Counted from the stretch's first letter, positions 53,914 to 63,002 are shown. The stretch: 64,000 bases of DNA from CAYPPG01 sp964412555 (GCA_964412555.1 CAYPPG010000025.1:38980-102979); one strand, 5' to 3'. Translations and numbers: made by a program. Notes: a model not told the origin generated them from the sequence alone.

Positions 53914-54825
53914 TTGAAGCCAAAACATATCCCGTTTCAAAACATCGTTCGCTTTCACCGTAACGAGGAACTTCCTCACGTGTTCGATGTGGAAATGGCG
54001 AATGTCGAGCGACTGAATAAATTCCATTCTTTGGAATGCCACATCACTCTTTATCCCTACAGCCGGAAGATTTGTGCAACCGATTTCACTTTCAATCCAT
54101 TTGAGGAATACGTCAAAGATATCCTTTCTCACCAACGTTCCGCCTATGTTCGAATCCATGAGCATTTCAAGAACATTTTCGGTTTATGTTTGGGTGTGCT
54201 CATCATCTTGGCATTTGCACTATATGATCGAAGCCAACTGACTTCGATCGAATCGATCATCTCGGTCTTTGCCGCCTATTTCATTGGAAAAGATTTGTGG
54301 GACGATATCGAAAATTTTCTGATCAACCTGACTCAGAGATGGAAAATCCAATACTCGGATCGGTATTACATTTACGAACTGGAAAAACACACGACTCTGA
54401 CTCATTATTCCCATTTCGCGAAACAATGCCGCTATGGAAAAGCGCCGCTTCTGCCTGAATATATGGATTTCATCGAACAGAGCAATTCACAAACCGTCCG
54501 CATGTATTTCAATATGAAAGATTTTCAATCCCTCGACAATGAATCCGCTCATATCCTTTCGATTCACATCAAACCTTCGTTGCTGGAGGAATTTGAGAAA
54601 CGAGGTTATATGTTCGGGGTTAAAGTCAGTTTTAACAAGCACTTATTCGGATTTCGCCGATGTTTCGAAATCTTTCAATCGCTTCACAATAATAAAAAAG
54701 GATGCTTGGATAATAATAATGAATGGATCGATGAAACGATCTTCTATCGAAAAACGTGGATATGTGGAAGGATTAAATTATTTTTGAAAAAAGGGTTTAT
54801 TCCGGATGAATCCATGATTCAGTGA
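53914..54825 (+). CDS. Hypothetical membrane protein
   Basis: The 303-residue protein has a soluble N-terminal part, two close membrane helices (about 90-108 and 116-128; IFGLCLGVLIILAFALY and IISVFAAYFIGK) and a charged C-terminal part. It starts at a TTG 11 bases after the URO-D-like stop, with AAAGGA upstream. I do not recognise the family. Two helices in the middle suggest a membrane-bound cytoplasmic protein. Confidence 0.5.
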   Translation: MKPKHIPFQNIVRFHRNEELPHVFDVEMANVERLNKFHSLECHITLYPYSRKICATDFTFNPFEEYVKDILSHQRSAYVRIHEHFKNIFGLCLGVLIILAFALYDRSQLTSIESIISVFAAYFIGKDLWDDIENFLINLTQRWKIQYSDRYYIYELEKHTTLTHYSHFAKQCRYGKAPLLPEYMDFIEQSNSQTVRMYFNMKDFQSLDNESAHILSIHIKPSLLEEFEKRGYMFGVKVSFNKHLFGFRRCFEIFQSLHNNKKGCLDNNNEWIDETIFYRKTWICGRIKLFLKKGFIPDESMIQ

Positions 54826-55077
54826 TTCAGTTTTAGTGAGTGGGTAAAGGAGACGTCCCACCTGCATCTTTGGGCAAGTGAGGAGAAGCCGTCTCAGAAT
54901 TTATGATTATGGTAAGGGCAGAGCAACATGGGGCAATCACACAGGATTGCCCCTACAATATGTAAGTACAGATCTATGAGTCTACCCAGTTGTGAGACAG
55001 TCAGATGAGGCAAGCGGGGACGCTTGCTCTACCCTATGGGTGGGGGAGGGAAAATAGGATCATAGAAAAGGAGAATT
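54826..55077. repeat. Intergenic palindromes (GGGGCAATC hairpin and others)
   Basis: The spacer before the oxidoreductase gene contains GGGGCAATC-acacag-GATTGCCCC at 54930-54953, a perfect hairpin of dispersed-repeat type. A GAGACGTCCC/CCGTCTC pair surrounds 54850-54893, and a GGACGCTTGCTCTACC block near 55017-55033 resembles one at 38455. I see no gene in it. These are probably small mobile or REP-type sequences. Confidence 0.6.
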
Positions 55078-56403
55078 ATGAAGAATGTGAAATCGACAGT
55101 GAATCGGCGAGAATTTTATCAAACCGCCGTCGCAGGTGGATCGGTGTTTGCAGCCATGCATACCGCGCCATTCGCGCCCTCAGTGCTCGGCGCCAATGAG
55201 AAAATCCGGATTGGCACTATTGGGCTACGTTATCGCGGTACGACGGTATCCCGTGAGTTTTTGAAGTTAAAGAATGTGGAAGTGACGCATTGTTGCGATG
55301 TGGATGAACGAGAAATCGCGAAATTCAAGAAATTGCTGCAAGATACCTATTCCATCAAAGTGCATTCCTATTCCGATTTTCGGGAACTCATCGATCAGAA
55401 AGAAATCGATGCAGTGCTGATTGCTACACCGGATCACTGGCACGCTCTGCCATTTATTGCTGCCTGTGAAGGGGGGAAAGATATTTTTGTCGAAAAACCG
55501 TTTTCGCATAACATCGTGGAAGGACGGGCGATGGTGAATGCGGCCCGAAAGTACCAGCGTGTTGTGCAGGTGGGAACCTGGCAACGGAGCACGCAACATT
55601 TTCAAGACGCAATCGATTTTGTACGCTCGGGCAAGCTGGGCACAATCAGCGTATGCCGTGCTTTTCGGGTACGAAACAGCGAAGGAATCGGGCACAAACC
55701 ACCGACTACTCCACCGGCCGGCTTCGACTGGGACTTCTGGCTTGGCCCAGCGCCATATACGCCCTATCGGGAAAACCGTAATCATTTCGAATGGCGGTGG
55801 TATTTCGATTATGCCGGGGGTGAAACCGCCGATCACGGCGCGCATATGCTGGATATCACCTGTTTGGCGATGGGCGATTGGGATCCATTGGAAGTGAGCA
55901 GTTTTGGTGGTAACTACGTTATCGATGATGACCGAGATACGCCGGACACACAAACCGCCATTTTCCGCTTCAAGGATTTCGTTTTGACCTGGGAAGTGCG
56001 TTGGGGGAACGGGCGTTCCGTGGATGGATTTTCGAGCGGGCTTGGTTCCGAATGGATCGGCAGAAACGGAACACTGGGCGTCAATCGTGGGAAATGGGAG
56101 TTTTTCCCGGAAAACAAAGATAACAAAGAAAAGCCGGAGACCGTTCATGAACTAAAGACCAATCATTTCCAGAATTTCATTGATTGTATGAGGACCCGGC
56201 ACACACCGCGTTCCGATGTCGAATCTTCGCACAAATCCGCTGTTTTATGCCATCTGGCCAACATCGCTTACCGAACTGGAAAGAAACTGGAATGGGATGC
56301 AAACCGGGAAGTGATCACAAATGAACCCTCGGCGATGGACTGCCCCCATTATCAACGAGAATACCGTGCGCCGTGGGTATTGCCCAGGCATCATATAGGA
56401 TAG
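55078..56403 (+). CDS. Tat-exported Gfo/Idh/MocA family oxidoreductase
   Basis: The 441-residue protein has a twin-arginine signal (NRREFYQTAVAGGSVFAAM) followed by an NAD(P)-binding Rossmann domain (IRIGTIGLRYRG, EIDAVLIATPDHWHALPFI) and the family motif GGKDIFVEKPFSHN near residue 135. The C-terminal domain includes GGETADHGAHMLDI. Tat-exported members are common where sugars or cyclitols are oxidised outside the cytoplasm. GAAAAGGAGAA precedes the ATG. Substrate unknown. Confidence 0.87.
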   Translation: MKNVKSTVNRREFYQTAVAGGSVFAAMHTAPFAPSVLGANEKIRIGTIGLRYRGTTVSREFLKLKNVEVTHCCDVDEREIAKFKKLLQDTYSIKVHSYSDFRELIDQKEIDAVLIATPDHWHALPFIAACEGGKDIFVEKPFSHNIVEGRAMVNAARKYQRVVQVGTWQRSTQHFQDAIDFVRSGKLGTISVCRAFRVRNSEGIGHKPPTTPPAGFDWDFWLGPAPYTPYRENRNHFEWRWYFDYAGGETADHGAHMLDITCLAMGDWDPLEVSSFGGNYVIDDDRDTPDTQTAIFRFKDFVLTWEVRWGNGRSVDGFSSGLGSEWIGRNGTLGVNRGKWEFFPENKDNKEKPETVHELKTNHFQNFIDCMRTRHTPRSDVESSHKSAVLCHLANIAYRTGKKLEWDANREVITNEPSAMDCPHYQREYRAPWVLPRHHIG

Positions 56404-56419
56404 GGAAAAGGAGAAAGCA

Positions 56420-56980
56420 ATGAGCGCAGGAAAAGTATTGATTATCATCGGTGACGCTGCGGAAGCGTTGGATACGATGTATCCGCTGTTTCGCGTGCAG
56501 GAAGATGGGTATGAAGCAGTTGTGGCCGCGCCGGAAGCACGGGTGTATCATCTCGTTATGCACGAAGTCCCACCGGGGTGGGAAGTGACGAAAGAGGGGC
56601 CAAGTTATCATCTCAAATCGCATATCGCATTCCGGGATGTGAAACCGGAGGAATATGCCGGGATGTTTATTACCGGCGGGCGAGCGCCGGAATACCTGCG
56701 GTATGATCAAGATTTGATGAAAATTGTGAAATACTTCTTTGAAAAACAAAAGCCGGTTGCGGTTGTCTGTCATGGAGCGGAAATTGTCGCTACCGCGGGT
56801 GTCATCAACGGAAAGCGCATGGCTACTGTTCCGAAGTGCCAATTCGATATCGAAGTCTGCGGCGCAACCTTTGTCAATGAAGGTTGTGTGCGGGATGGCA
56901 ATATGGTCAGTGGCAGAACATGGCATGACAACCCGTTTTATATGGCAGAATTTATGAAAATGTTGAAAGGTGAAGCGTAA
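56420..56980 (+). CDS. DJ-1/PfpI family protein
   Basis: The 186-residue protein has the alpha/beta fold and the nucleophile-elbow cysteine Cys117 in VAVVCHGAEI, with the preceding GMFITGGRAP loop. It follows the oxidoreductase after 16 bases with GGAGAAAG upstream, so the two are probably co-transcribed. The family includes proteases, glyoxalase-like and chaperone activities; which applies cannot be decided. Confidence 0.82.
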   Translation: MSAGKVLIIIGDAAEALDTMYPLFRVQEDGYEAVVAAPEARVYHLVMHEVPPGWEVTKEGPSYHLKSHIAFRDVKPEEYAGMFITGGRAPEYLRYDQDLMKIVKYFFEKQKPVAVVCHGAEIVATAGVINGKRMATVPKCQFDIEVCGATFVNEGCVRDGNMVSGRTWHDNPFYMAEFMKMLKGEA

Positions 56981-57099
56981 GATGAGTAGAACACGCCGTT
57001 CGTATTCTACTTTTTTTTCACTTCCTTTTACACAATAGTCGCTCGAATAGAGTTAATACTTGTGAAGAACATATCATTACAACTCTTGGAGGTTCGAAG

Positions 57100-57633
57100 A
57101 TGAAAGTTTTTACTTGTGTATTCTCGTTGTTCGTTTTGCTCAGTTTGCCGGCAGTTGTTTCCGCGCAGGAAGTTCCGCTTCCCTTGACGTGGAAAGGGGA
57201 TGGAAGCGCAATGCTGGTTATGGATGAAAAAGTGGTGGATTTCTCTTTCCAAGCCAGTATCAAAGTCGATACTGATGGCTGGGTCACGGGCGAATTCGTG
57301 AACGAAGAGGGAGAAGGCGTCAATATTGAGCGCTTTTTCTATACGGATTCGCAAGATGGAATCCGGGAAGTGGTGGTCGTCTTGGCGGATAAAACCAGTG
57401 ACAATCCAATTCTTATCCTACTGCCAGGGAAAGTAGTGCAAGGCAAATTGTTCTATGGTGAAGTGCTGTTGAAAGAATTTGAAGCAGAAGGAGAGATCGA
57501 AAAAGGACTGAATCTAGGCGATAAAAGCGCCACCCAAATCTGGCCGGATTATCTACCGGAAAGTTTGAAGAATGCCATGAAAGCCTGCAAAACAGTCGGT
57601 TGCTTTGGGATTACCGGCTCTTATGCAAAATAA
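57100..57633 (+). CDS. Secreted protein, unknown
   Basis: The 177-residue protein has a signal peptide (1-23, ending VVSAQE), then a beta-rich mature part with GSAMLVMDEKVVDFSFQAS and TDGWVTGEF. It contains two Cys near the C-terminus that could form a disulfide. GGAGG lies before the ATG. It is followed by an ECF sigma factor gene 80 bases on, so the secreted protein may be co-regulated with it. I do not recognise the family. Confidence 0.55.
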   Translation: MKVFTCVFSLFVLLSLPAVVSAQEVPLPLTWKGDGSAMLVMDEKVVDFSFQASIKVDTDGWVTGEFVNEEGEGVNIERFFYTDSQDGIREVVVVLADKTSDNPILILLPGKVVQGKLFYGEVLLKEFEAEGEIEKGLNLGDKSATQIWPDYLPESLKNAMKACKTVGCFGITGSYAK

Positions 57634-57713
57634 CATATCAACAATGATTCAGATAATTCGCCCGGCTGGGATCTTTTCCGCTGGGCGAATTCCATTTGAT
57701 GAGGAGGAAGCGA

Positions 57714-58247
57714 TTGAGCGTCGCGGATGAGATTTTTGTTGAATACATCGAGCCGATCCAACACCGGATGATGACAAGCATCTACCGGATTGTGCAGGAT
57801 CCGGACGATGCCGCTGACGCTTTTCAAAACGCGTTGTTCAAAATCTGGAATTATCTGGAGCGCATCATGAATCATCCAAATCCGCAAGGGTATATCATGA
57901 ATATCTGTACGAGTTGCGCGTATGATGTTTTGAAAAAACGTGTAAAGCAATCCAATCATGAAGTTTCGATTGAGGTGGAATCCGTAATTCCTTTCCCAAT
58001 CCAAGAGCCTCTTCCCGCGTCTCGCGAAATTGTTATGAAAATTCAACAAACCTTGGCTTCCATGCCGATGAAACAGGCACAAGCGGTATTTTTGCGTATT
58101 TTCGAGGATGAATCGTTCCGTGCGATCGGTGAAATCATCGGGTGTTCCGAGGCCACTGCCCGTTCACACGTTTCGAAAGGGCTTGCCGCGCTACGCGCAC
58201 TTTTGCTTGAACAAAATATTTCCTTTTCGGAGGCGCACATTTCATGA
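57714..58247 (+). CDS. ECF-type RNA polymerase sigma factor
   Basis: The 177-residue protein has a region 2 with DPDDAADAFQNALFKIWNYL and a region 4 with GCSEATARSHVSKGLAALR, the normal length and order for an extracytoplasmic-function sigma factor. I chose the TTG at 57714 because AGGAGG lies six bases before it; the upstream ATG at 57699 overlaps that ribosome-binding site. Its stop overlaps the next gene (ATGA), the usual arrangement with an anti-sigma factor. Confidence 0.85.
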   Translation: MSVADEIFVEYIEPIQHRMMTSIYRIVQDPDDAADAFQNALFKIWNYLERIMNHPNPQGYIMNICTSCAYDVLKKRVKQSNHEVSIEVESVIPFPIQEPLPASREIVMKIQQTLASMPMKQAQAVFLRIFEDESFRAIGEIIGCSEATARSHVSKGLAALRALLLEQNISFSEAHIS

Positions 58248-59161
58248 ATCCACAGAGAGACGAATTAGATCAAGTGAAAAGGATCGTGAAACAGACTATG
58301 AACCAGGAATTACCGGCTGATTTGCAACGACGGATGGAACAATCGATGGTGGCATTCCGTCAAAACCTTTCTGACCATCCAGCCGTAAAAGCCAGAGAAC
58401 GAAAACAGCAGCAAGGATGGTTTGGTGGTGTTATCTTCGCGAAATTGGCATGGACGACGGTTGGGGCGTTCGTAATGACGGTTTTGTTTAGTTTTTTCTT
58501 GTTTGGCAACAGCAGCCCGACGTGGGCGGAAGTAGCGCGGCACTTTCAGTCGATCCCTTTTTTCCATGCAACGGTGTATTTCAAAGCGAACACGTTTGCA
58601 CAGCCGTTTCAATTTGAAATTTGGAGGGGTGAGGGAGGGAAAATACGTCTCCGCTTCGATAAACAGATCATATTTGCGGATCAAGCGGGGATTCAATGCG
58701 CATTCGACGTGATCCGGAGAAAGCTTGTCGAGGCTGATTCAGAGGCCGTTGAAATCGTTCAAATCTTGAATTCCGCCGAGACATTTTCGCTGGAAACCGT
58801 CATCCGCTGTTTTGCCGGGGATATAGCCGACCTTCGTCCGGTTCCCAACCGAGTGGAAGGTGTTTCCCATGATTTGAGTATCTTCGATTTGACGAATGAG
58901 CAGAACGCGGAGTGGATTCGGATTTGGACATTGCAGGAGAGTCTCTTGCCGATCCTTCTCAAGAAATGGGATCCGGAGGGGGGAGAATCGGTGGAAGTGG
59001 TTTTTTCGTATCTGGATCAGCAACCGGAGTCGTTTTTCGATGCGGAAGCGTTTCGGGAAGTGTTCAGGGATCCGAAGAAGGATGAGATGGATCTTATTTT
59101 TGCATTCTTTAAAGATCCCGGGGGGTTGCCGATGAAACCGGGGGATATAGTAATCAAGTGA
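58244..59161 (+). CDS. Putative anti-sigma factor, single-pass membrane protein
   Basis: The 305-residue protein has a charged N-terminal part of about 65 residues, one membrane helix (AWTTVGAFVMTVLFSFFLF) and an extracytoplasmic domain of about 205 residues with no recognised motif. Topology and the four-base overlap with the ECF sigma gene fit an anti-sigma factor. The N-terminal part lacks a clear zinc-binding HxxxCxxC, so it is not a ZAS-type domain. The assignment rests on context. Confidence 0.55.
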   Translation: MNPQRDELDQVKRIVKQTMNQELPADLQRRMEQSMVAFRQNLSDHPAVKARERKQQQGWFGGVIFAKLAWTTVGAFVMTVLFSFFLFGNSSPTWAEVARHFQSIPFFHATVYFKANTFAQPFQFEIWRGEGGKIRLRFDKQIIFADQAGIQCAFDVIRRKLVEADSEAVEIVQILNSAETFSLETVIRCFAGDIADLRPVPNRVEGVSHDLSIFDLTNEQNAEWIRIWTLQESLLPILLKKWDPEGGESVEVVFSYLDQQPESFFDAEAFREVFRDPKKDEMDLIFAFFKDPGGLPMKPGDIVIK

Positions 59162-59184
59162 TGGGTCATAAGGCGTGATCCATC
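59161..59184. repeat. Hairpin ATGGGTCA repeat, copy 1
   Basis: ATGGGTCATAAGGCGTGATCC follows the anti-sigma-like stop. The full palindrome ATGGGTCA-n7-TGACCCAT occurs at 59949-59971; here one arm has a C-to-T change. The copies flank the Phd/PIN module. Confidence 0.6.
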
Positions 59185-59231
59185 CACGCTCTATATGAAC
59201 TTGTTTTATCTTTTTTTTGTACAATAATATG

Positions 59232-59246
59232 TCTAGATAATCTAGA
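59232..59246. promoter_or_regulatory. Candidate operator of the Phd/PIN module
   Basis: TCTAGATAATCTAGA is two palindromic TCTAGA hexamers separated by TAA, so the site is symmetric. It lies 18 bases before the antitoxin start, where a Phd-type antitoxin would be expected to bind for autoregulation. The nearby ATAATATGTC and the site itself could form the -10 region. Confidence 0.45.
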
Positions 59247-59263
59247 TATTTTGTAGGTGTATT

Positions 59264-59503
59264 ATGGAATGGAAACTGGCAGAAGCAAAGAACAAATTCA
59301 GTGAAGTCATGGATAAAGCATTGATGGAAGGTCCGCAGAAAATCACAAGGAGAAAAAACAGTGTCATTGTCCTCGATGAAAGAGAGTTTGTAAAATTGAC
59401 AGGGAAAAAGAAGGGGTTCAAGGAACATTTATTTCAAGGGCCAAGTTTTGAGGGATTGGATCTGGCTAGAGATCAATCTCCAATGCGAAAGATCAATGTA
59501 TGA
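59264..59503 (+). CDS. Phd/YefM-type antitoxin
   Basis: The 79-residue protein starts EWKLAEAKNKFSEVMDKAL and continues with PQKITRRKNSVIVLDEREF, the family pattern: an N-terminal DNA-binding/dimerisation part and a disordered C-terminal toxin-binding part. Its stop overlaps the PIN-toxin start (ATGA). It should autoregulate its operon through the TCTAGA palindromes upstream. Confidence 0.85.
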   Translation: MEWKLAEAKNKFSEVMDKALMEGPQKITRRKNSVIVLDEREFVKLTGKKKGFKEHLFQGPSFEGLDLARDQSPMRKINV

Positions 59504-59919
59504 GAGTGTTACTCGACACTTGTGTCCTTTCCGAGATTCGTAAACCTCATGGTGATCAACATGTAAAGCGAGCCGTTCGTGAGATTTCCGATTCAGACCT
59601 GTTTATTAGTGTCATTTCAATCGGGGAAATCGTGAAAGGGATGGAATTACTGGCTGAGGGAAAGCGAAAAAGAGATTTATGCGAATGGATTCAAGAGATT
59701 GAACGAGATTTTCCAGAAGCCATATTGGGAATCGACCTTGATATTGTCAGAATTTGGGGAACACTTACTGCTTCCGCACAAAAAAGTGGGAAAATCATTC
59801 CTGCTTGTGATGGTTTGATTGCCGCAACGGCCAAACGTCACGGCTTGCATATAATGACTAGGAATATTTCCGACTTTAAACATACCGGTGCAATGATTGT
59901 CAATCCTTGGTCAAAATGA
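59500..59919 (+). CDS. PIN-domain toxin (VapC/FitB-like)
   Basis: The 139-residue protein has the PIN-domain acidic residues: RVLLDTCVLSEIRK (first Asp), ISIGEIVKGMELL (Glu) and ACDGLIAATAKRHG (Asp) with TRNISDF (last acidic position). PIN toxins are Mg-dependent RNases. It is encoded with a Phd-like antitoxin, matching the FitAB/VapBC arrangement. Confidence 0.87.
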   Translation: MRVLLDTCVLSEIRKPHGDQHVKRAVREISDSDLFISVISIGEIVKGMELLAEGKRKRDLCEWIQEIERDFPEAILGIDLDIVRIWGTLTASAQKSGKIIPACDGLIAATAKRHGLHIMTRNISDFKHTGAMIVNPWSK

Positions 59920-59948
59920 GGAATGAATAGGGGCTTCCGTTTAAAACG

Positions 59949-59971
59949 ATGGGTCATAAGGCGTGACCCAT
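59949..59971. repeat. Hairpin ATGGGTCA repeat, copy 2
   Basis: ATGGGTCA-taaggcg-TGACCCAT is a perfect palindrome with 8-base arms, two bases from the rhaB stop. It can act as a transcript end between the convergent PIN-toxin and rhaB genes. Confidence 0.7.
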
Positions 59972-59972
59972 C

Positions 59973-61457
59973 CTACAATTTTAATTTTTCGAAGCGTTGT
60001 TTGGCTTCTTCCCATTCGCCTACCGATTGGGGTTCATAGGTTGTCATTTCGCTAGAACGGCGGACGACGGAGCGAATGTCGTCTAGGGTACCGATTTCTC
60101 CGGCGGCTCGGGCTTGAACGAGCAAATTGCCTAAGACCGTTGCTTCGACAGGTCCTGTTAGGACCGGTTTTCCGCAGACATCGGCTGTCATTTGGTTGAG
60201 GACGTGGTTTTGGGTGCCACCGCCGACGATATGGATGACTTCGATTTTTTGTCTGGTCAATCCTTCGATGGAGCGAAGTACGGAATCGTATTTCAGGGCG
60301 AGGCTTTCCAAGGCGCAGCGTACCAATTGCCCTTCGGTTTCCGGGACGGGCTGACCGGTTTCTTTACAAAATTCCTGTATGGCGGTTGGCATGTCGGAAG
60401 GATTCAAGAATCGTGGATCGTCCGGATTGACGATCGAGCGGCAGGCTTGCTCTTTTTCGGCCAGGCGGGTCAATTCATCGTATCCGATTGATTTGCCGTT
60501 TGCTTCAAAAGATCGTTTGCATTGTTGAACGAGCCATAGGCCCATGATATTTTTTAAAAAACGATAGGTTCCGTCCACACCGCCTTCGTTGGTGAAATTC
60601 AACTCCAATACCTGATCATTCAAAATCGCTTCGTTCACTTCGACACCCACCAGGGACCAGGTTCCGGAGCTGATATACGCCCAGGTTGGATTGCCGGTAT
60701 TGGCTGTGGGCACGGCAGCCACCGCGGAGCCGGTATCGTGAGCCGCAGGGGCGACGACATTGATTTTTTTAATGCTGGTTTCTTCGATGACAGAATCCAT
60801 CACTTTGCCGACTTCGGTGCCGGGGGGTACTACATCCGGGAAAACATGGGTTGGTAATCCGAATCGCTCTAAAAGATTGGTTGCCCAATTTTTCTGGACC
60901 GGATGAAAGCATTGAGAGGTTGTCGCTTCGGTGAATTCTCCGACTTTTGAGCCGCAGAGGCACCAGTGGAAGAAATCGGGCATCATCAATAGATGCTCGG
61001 TTGCATTCAACAGGTCGGGATGTTCTTTCTGGAAGGCAATCAATTGAAACAAGGTGTTCAACTGCATAAATTGTACGCCGGTTTCACGGAAGATGTCCGC
61101 ACGGGGAACTCGTTCAAAGGCATAGTCCATGATCCCATTGGTGCGGGCGTCACGATAGTGATAGGGTTGACCAAGAATTTCATAATTTTCTGAAAATAAA
61201 ACATAGTCGACTCCCCACGTGTCGACACCAACGGAGATGATTCGGTCACCATATTGTTCTGCCGCAGCGGCTAATCCCGTTTTGATTTCCGTCCATAAGT
61301 TCAGCACATTCCATTTTAGTGTATTTCCAATCGATATGGGGCCGTTGGGAAACCGGTGCAGTTCTTGTAATCGAATTTTCGATCCATCGAACAAACCGGC
61401 CATTACACGGCCGCTTTCCGCGCCTAAGTCAACTCCGAGATAACATTGTTCGGTCAT
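59973..61457 (-). CDS. rhaB: Rhamnulokinase
   Basis: RhaB phosphorylates L-rhamnulose to L-rhamnulose-1-phosphate. The 494-residue protein has the FGGY-family N-terminal YLGVDLGAESGRVMAG and VGVDTWGVDYVL, and the C-terminal HIVGGGTQNHVLNQMTADVC motif. Length and RhaB-type motifs separate it from xylulokinases. It follows rhaA after a REP-like element. An aldolase for the product (rhaD) is not adjacent; the class II aldolase at 4.5 kb is a remote candidate. Confidence 0.9.
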   Translation of the reverse strand: MTEQCYLGVDLGAESGRVMAGLFDGSKIRLQELHRFPNGPISIGNTLKWNVLNLWTEIKTGLAAAAEQYGDRIISVGVDTWGVDYVLFSENYEILGQPYHYRDARTNGIMDYAFERVPRADIFRETGVQFMQLNTLFQLIAFQKEHPDLLNATEHLLMMPDFFHWCLCGSKVGEFTEATTSQCFHPVQKNWATNLLERFGLPTHVFPDVVPPGTEVGKVMDSVIEETSIKKINVVAPAAHDTGSAVAAVPTANTGNPTWAYISSGTWSLVGVEVNEAILNDQVLELNFTNEGGVDGTYRFLKNIMGLWLVQQCKRSFEANGKSIGYDELTRLAEKEQACRSIVNPDDPRFLNPSDMPTAIQEFCKETGQPVPETEGQLVRCALESLALKYDSVLRSIEGLTRQKIEVIHIVGGGTQNHVLNQMTADVCGKPVLTGPVEATVLGNLLVQARAAGEIGTLDDIRSVVRRSSEMTTYEPQSVGEWEEAKQRFEKLKL

Positions 61458-61500
61458 GAAACTATCACTCCTTTTGGTTGTTCGAACTCAATGAAAATTC

Positions 61501-61557
61501 GTAACGCCGGCATCTTGCCGGCAATTGTCAAAATACTTACCAGGACGGCGGCGTTAC
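61501..61557. repeat. REP-like family B, copy 3 (rhaA-rhaB spacer)
   Basis: GTAACGCCGGCATCTTGCCGGC and GGACGGCGGCGTTACC pair in two stems around an A/T-rich loop. On the minus strand, its TAACGCC supplies the stop codon of rhaA (61554-61556). Confidence 0.8.
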
Positions 61558-62822
61558 CGTTTTGTCAGAAAGTCTTTTTCATATTGTTTCACTTCTTCCA
61601 GCCATGCTTTTCCTACCGGGACGTCCGAACGGAGGCAATAGTAATCCCACACAGCTGCAAACGGTAAGGTTTTGCATTCTTCCAACATGGCAAGGCGTGA
61701 GGTATGATCCCCTGCCTTTTCGAATTGGAGCAGCATGTCGGTCGGTTCTACCAATGCCATTAGCAACGCTTTGATCATACAGCGCGTACCGATTACCCAC
61801 GCCGCTACACGGTTGATACTCGCATCGAAGAAATCCAATCCGATATGCACTCGATTCAGATATCTCCCCCGGACCAATTCCTGAGCGAGCGCCTGCAATT
61901 CGTCGGATAATACGACAACGTGATCGCTGTCCCACCGAACTCCACGGCTGACGTGGAGTAAGACTTCATTGACCCATTGCATGACCGCCGAGATTTTATC
62001 CGAAACAACTTCGGTGGGGTGAAAATGGCCGGTATCCAGGCACAAAACCTTATCGTTTTTGATTGCATATCCTAGATAAAATTCGTGCGAACCGACAACA
62101 TAGCTTTCTGAACCGATTCCGAAAAGTTTCGATTCGACAGCATCTTGAGATAGAGTAGGATCGATCGGCTCTGCAAAAATGGCATCGAGAGATTGGATCA
62201 AACGCTCCCGCGGGCCGGTGCGGTCGATCGGAATATCTTTATAGCCATCCGGAATCCAAACGTTGGTGATACAAGACGATCCGAGCGATTCACCAATGGC
62301 TTTCCCGATTTTGCGGCAAACAATCCCGTGCTCGACCCAAAATTGCCGGATACCGTCATCCGGATGAGCCAAGGTGAAACCGTCATCCGCTTTCGGGTGG
62401 GCAAAGAAGGTCGGATTGAAATCCATCCCCATTCCCTTCCCTTTTGCCCAGTTGATCCATCCTTGAAAATGCGCCGGTTCCAGTTCGTTCCGGTCTACTC
62501 GTTTTCCATTTGTTTCGGCGTAGCTGGCGTGCAAGTTCAATCGGTGGGTTCCTGGAATCAGAGAAAGCGCTTTATCCAAATCCATCCGCAGTTCATCCGG
62601 CGTTCTTGCTTTTCCCGGATACCCTCCGGTTACGGCCAGGCCGCCTCCGAGTTCCTCGCCGGTATTTTCAAATCCGCCCACATCGTCCCCCTGCCAACAA
62701 TGCATGGAAATGGGAATTGTAGCCAGGCGGTCTAGTGCCTTCTCGACATCTACTCCGAACTCTGCATACCGTTCCTTCGCGAGGTTATAAGCCGATTCAA
62801 CTTGTGAAGATTCATTTGCCAT
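61554..62822 (-). CDS. rhaA: L-rhamnose isomerase
   Basis: RhaA converts L-rhamnose to L-rhamnulose. The 422-residue protein has the TIM-barrel metal site with SMHCWQGDDVGGFE near residue 40, LNLHASYAE, FNPTFFAHPKADD near 135 and LCLDTGHFHPTEVVSDKI near 260. The sequence and length fit true rhamnose isomerase rather than xylose isomerase. Together with rhaB it gives the first two steps of rhamnose catabolism; the transporter is not in the window. Confidence 0.9.
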   Translation of the reverse strand: MANESSQVESAYNLAKERYAEFGVDVEKALDRLATIPISMHCWQGDDVGGFENTGEELGGGLAVTGGYPGKARTPDELRMDLDKALSLIPGTHRLNLHASYAETNGKRVDRNELEPAHFQGWINWAKGKGMGMDFNPTFFAHPKADDGFTLAHPDDGIRQFWVEHGIVCRKIGKAIGESLGSSCITNVWIPDGYKDIPIDRTGPRERLIQSLDAIFAEPIDPTLSQDAVESKLFGIGSESYVVGSHEFYLGYAIKNDKVLCLDTGHFHPTEVVSDKISAVMQWVNEVLLHVSRGVRWDSDHVVVLSDELQALAQELVRGRYLNRVHIGLDFFDASINRVAAWVIGTRCMIKALLMALVEPTDMLLQFEKAGDHTSRLAMLEECKTLPFAAVWDYYCLRSDVPVGKAWLEEVKQYEKDFLTKR

Positions 62823-62977
62823 GATTTTTATTCCCCTTACGATCCTTTATGATTTCTCAATTCATGTATTCAATGGTAGAGGATGAAGGCTGAAGACTGA
62901 AGACCTTTCGGGTAACCAGACCAAGCGGGTAACCAGGGCAAGACGTTAGGTCTGCCCTGGCGGTGGAGCATTACCGG

Positions 62978-63002
62978 CAAGGGTAGACTTCGCTTACCCT
63001 TG
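62978..63002. repeat. Hairpin CAAGGGTA in a repeat-rich spacer
   Basis: CAAGGGTA-gacttcgct-TACCCTTG is a perfect stem with a 9-base loop. It lies in a repetitive stretch (62890-63010) with GGGTAACCAG units, between the divergent rhaA and sulfatase genes. It resembles other short palindromic elements in the window. Confidence 0.55.

Noticed and set aside
54826..55077. CRISPR array or tRNA in the repeat-rich spacer
   Set aside because: The repeats are different palindromes, not regularly spaced direct repeats, and no cloverleaf was found.
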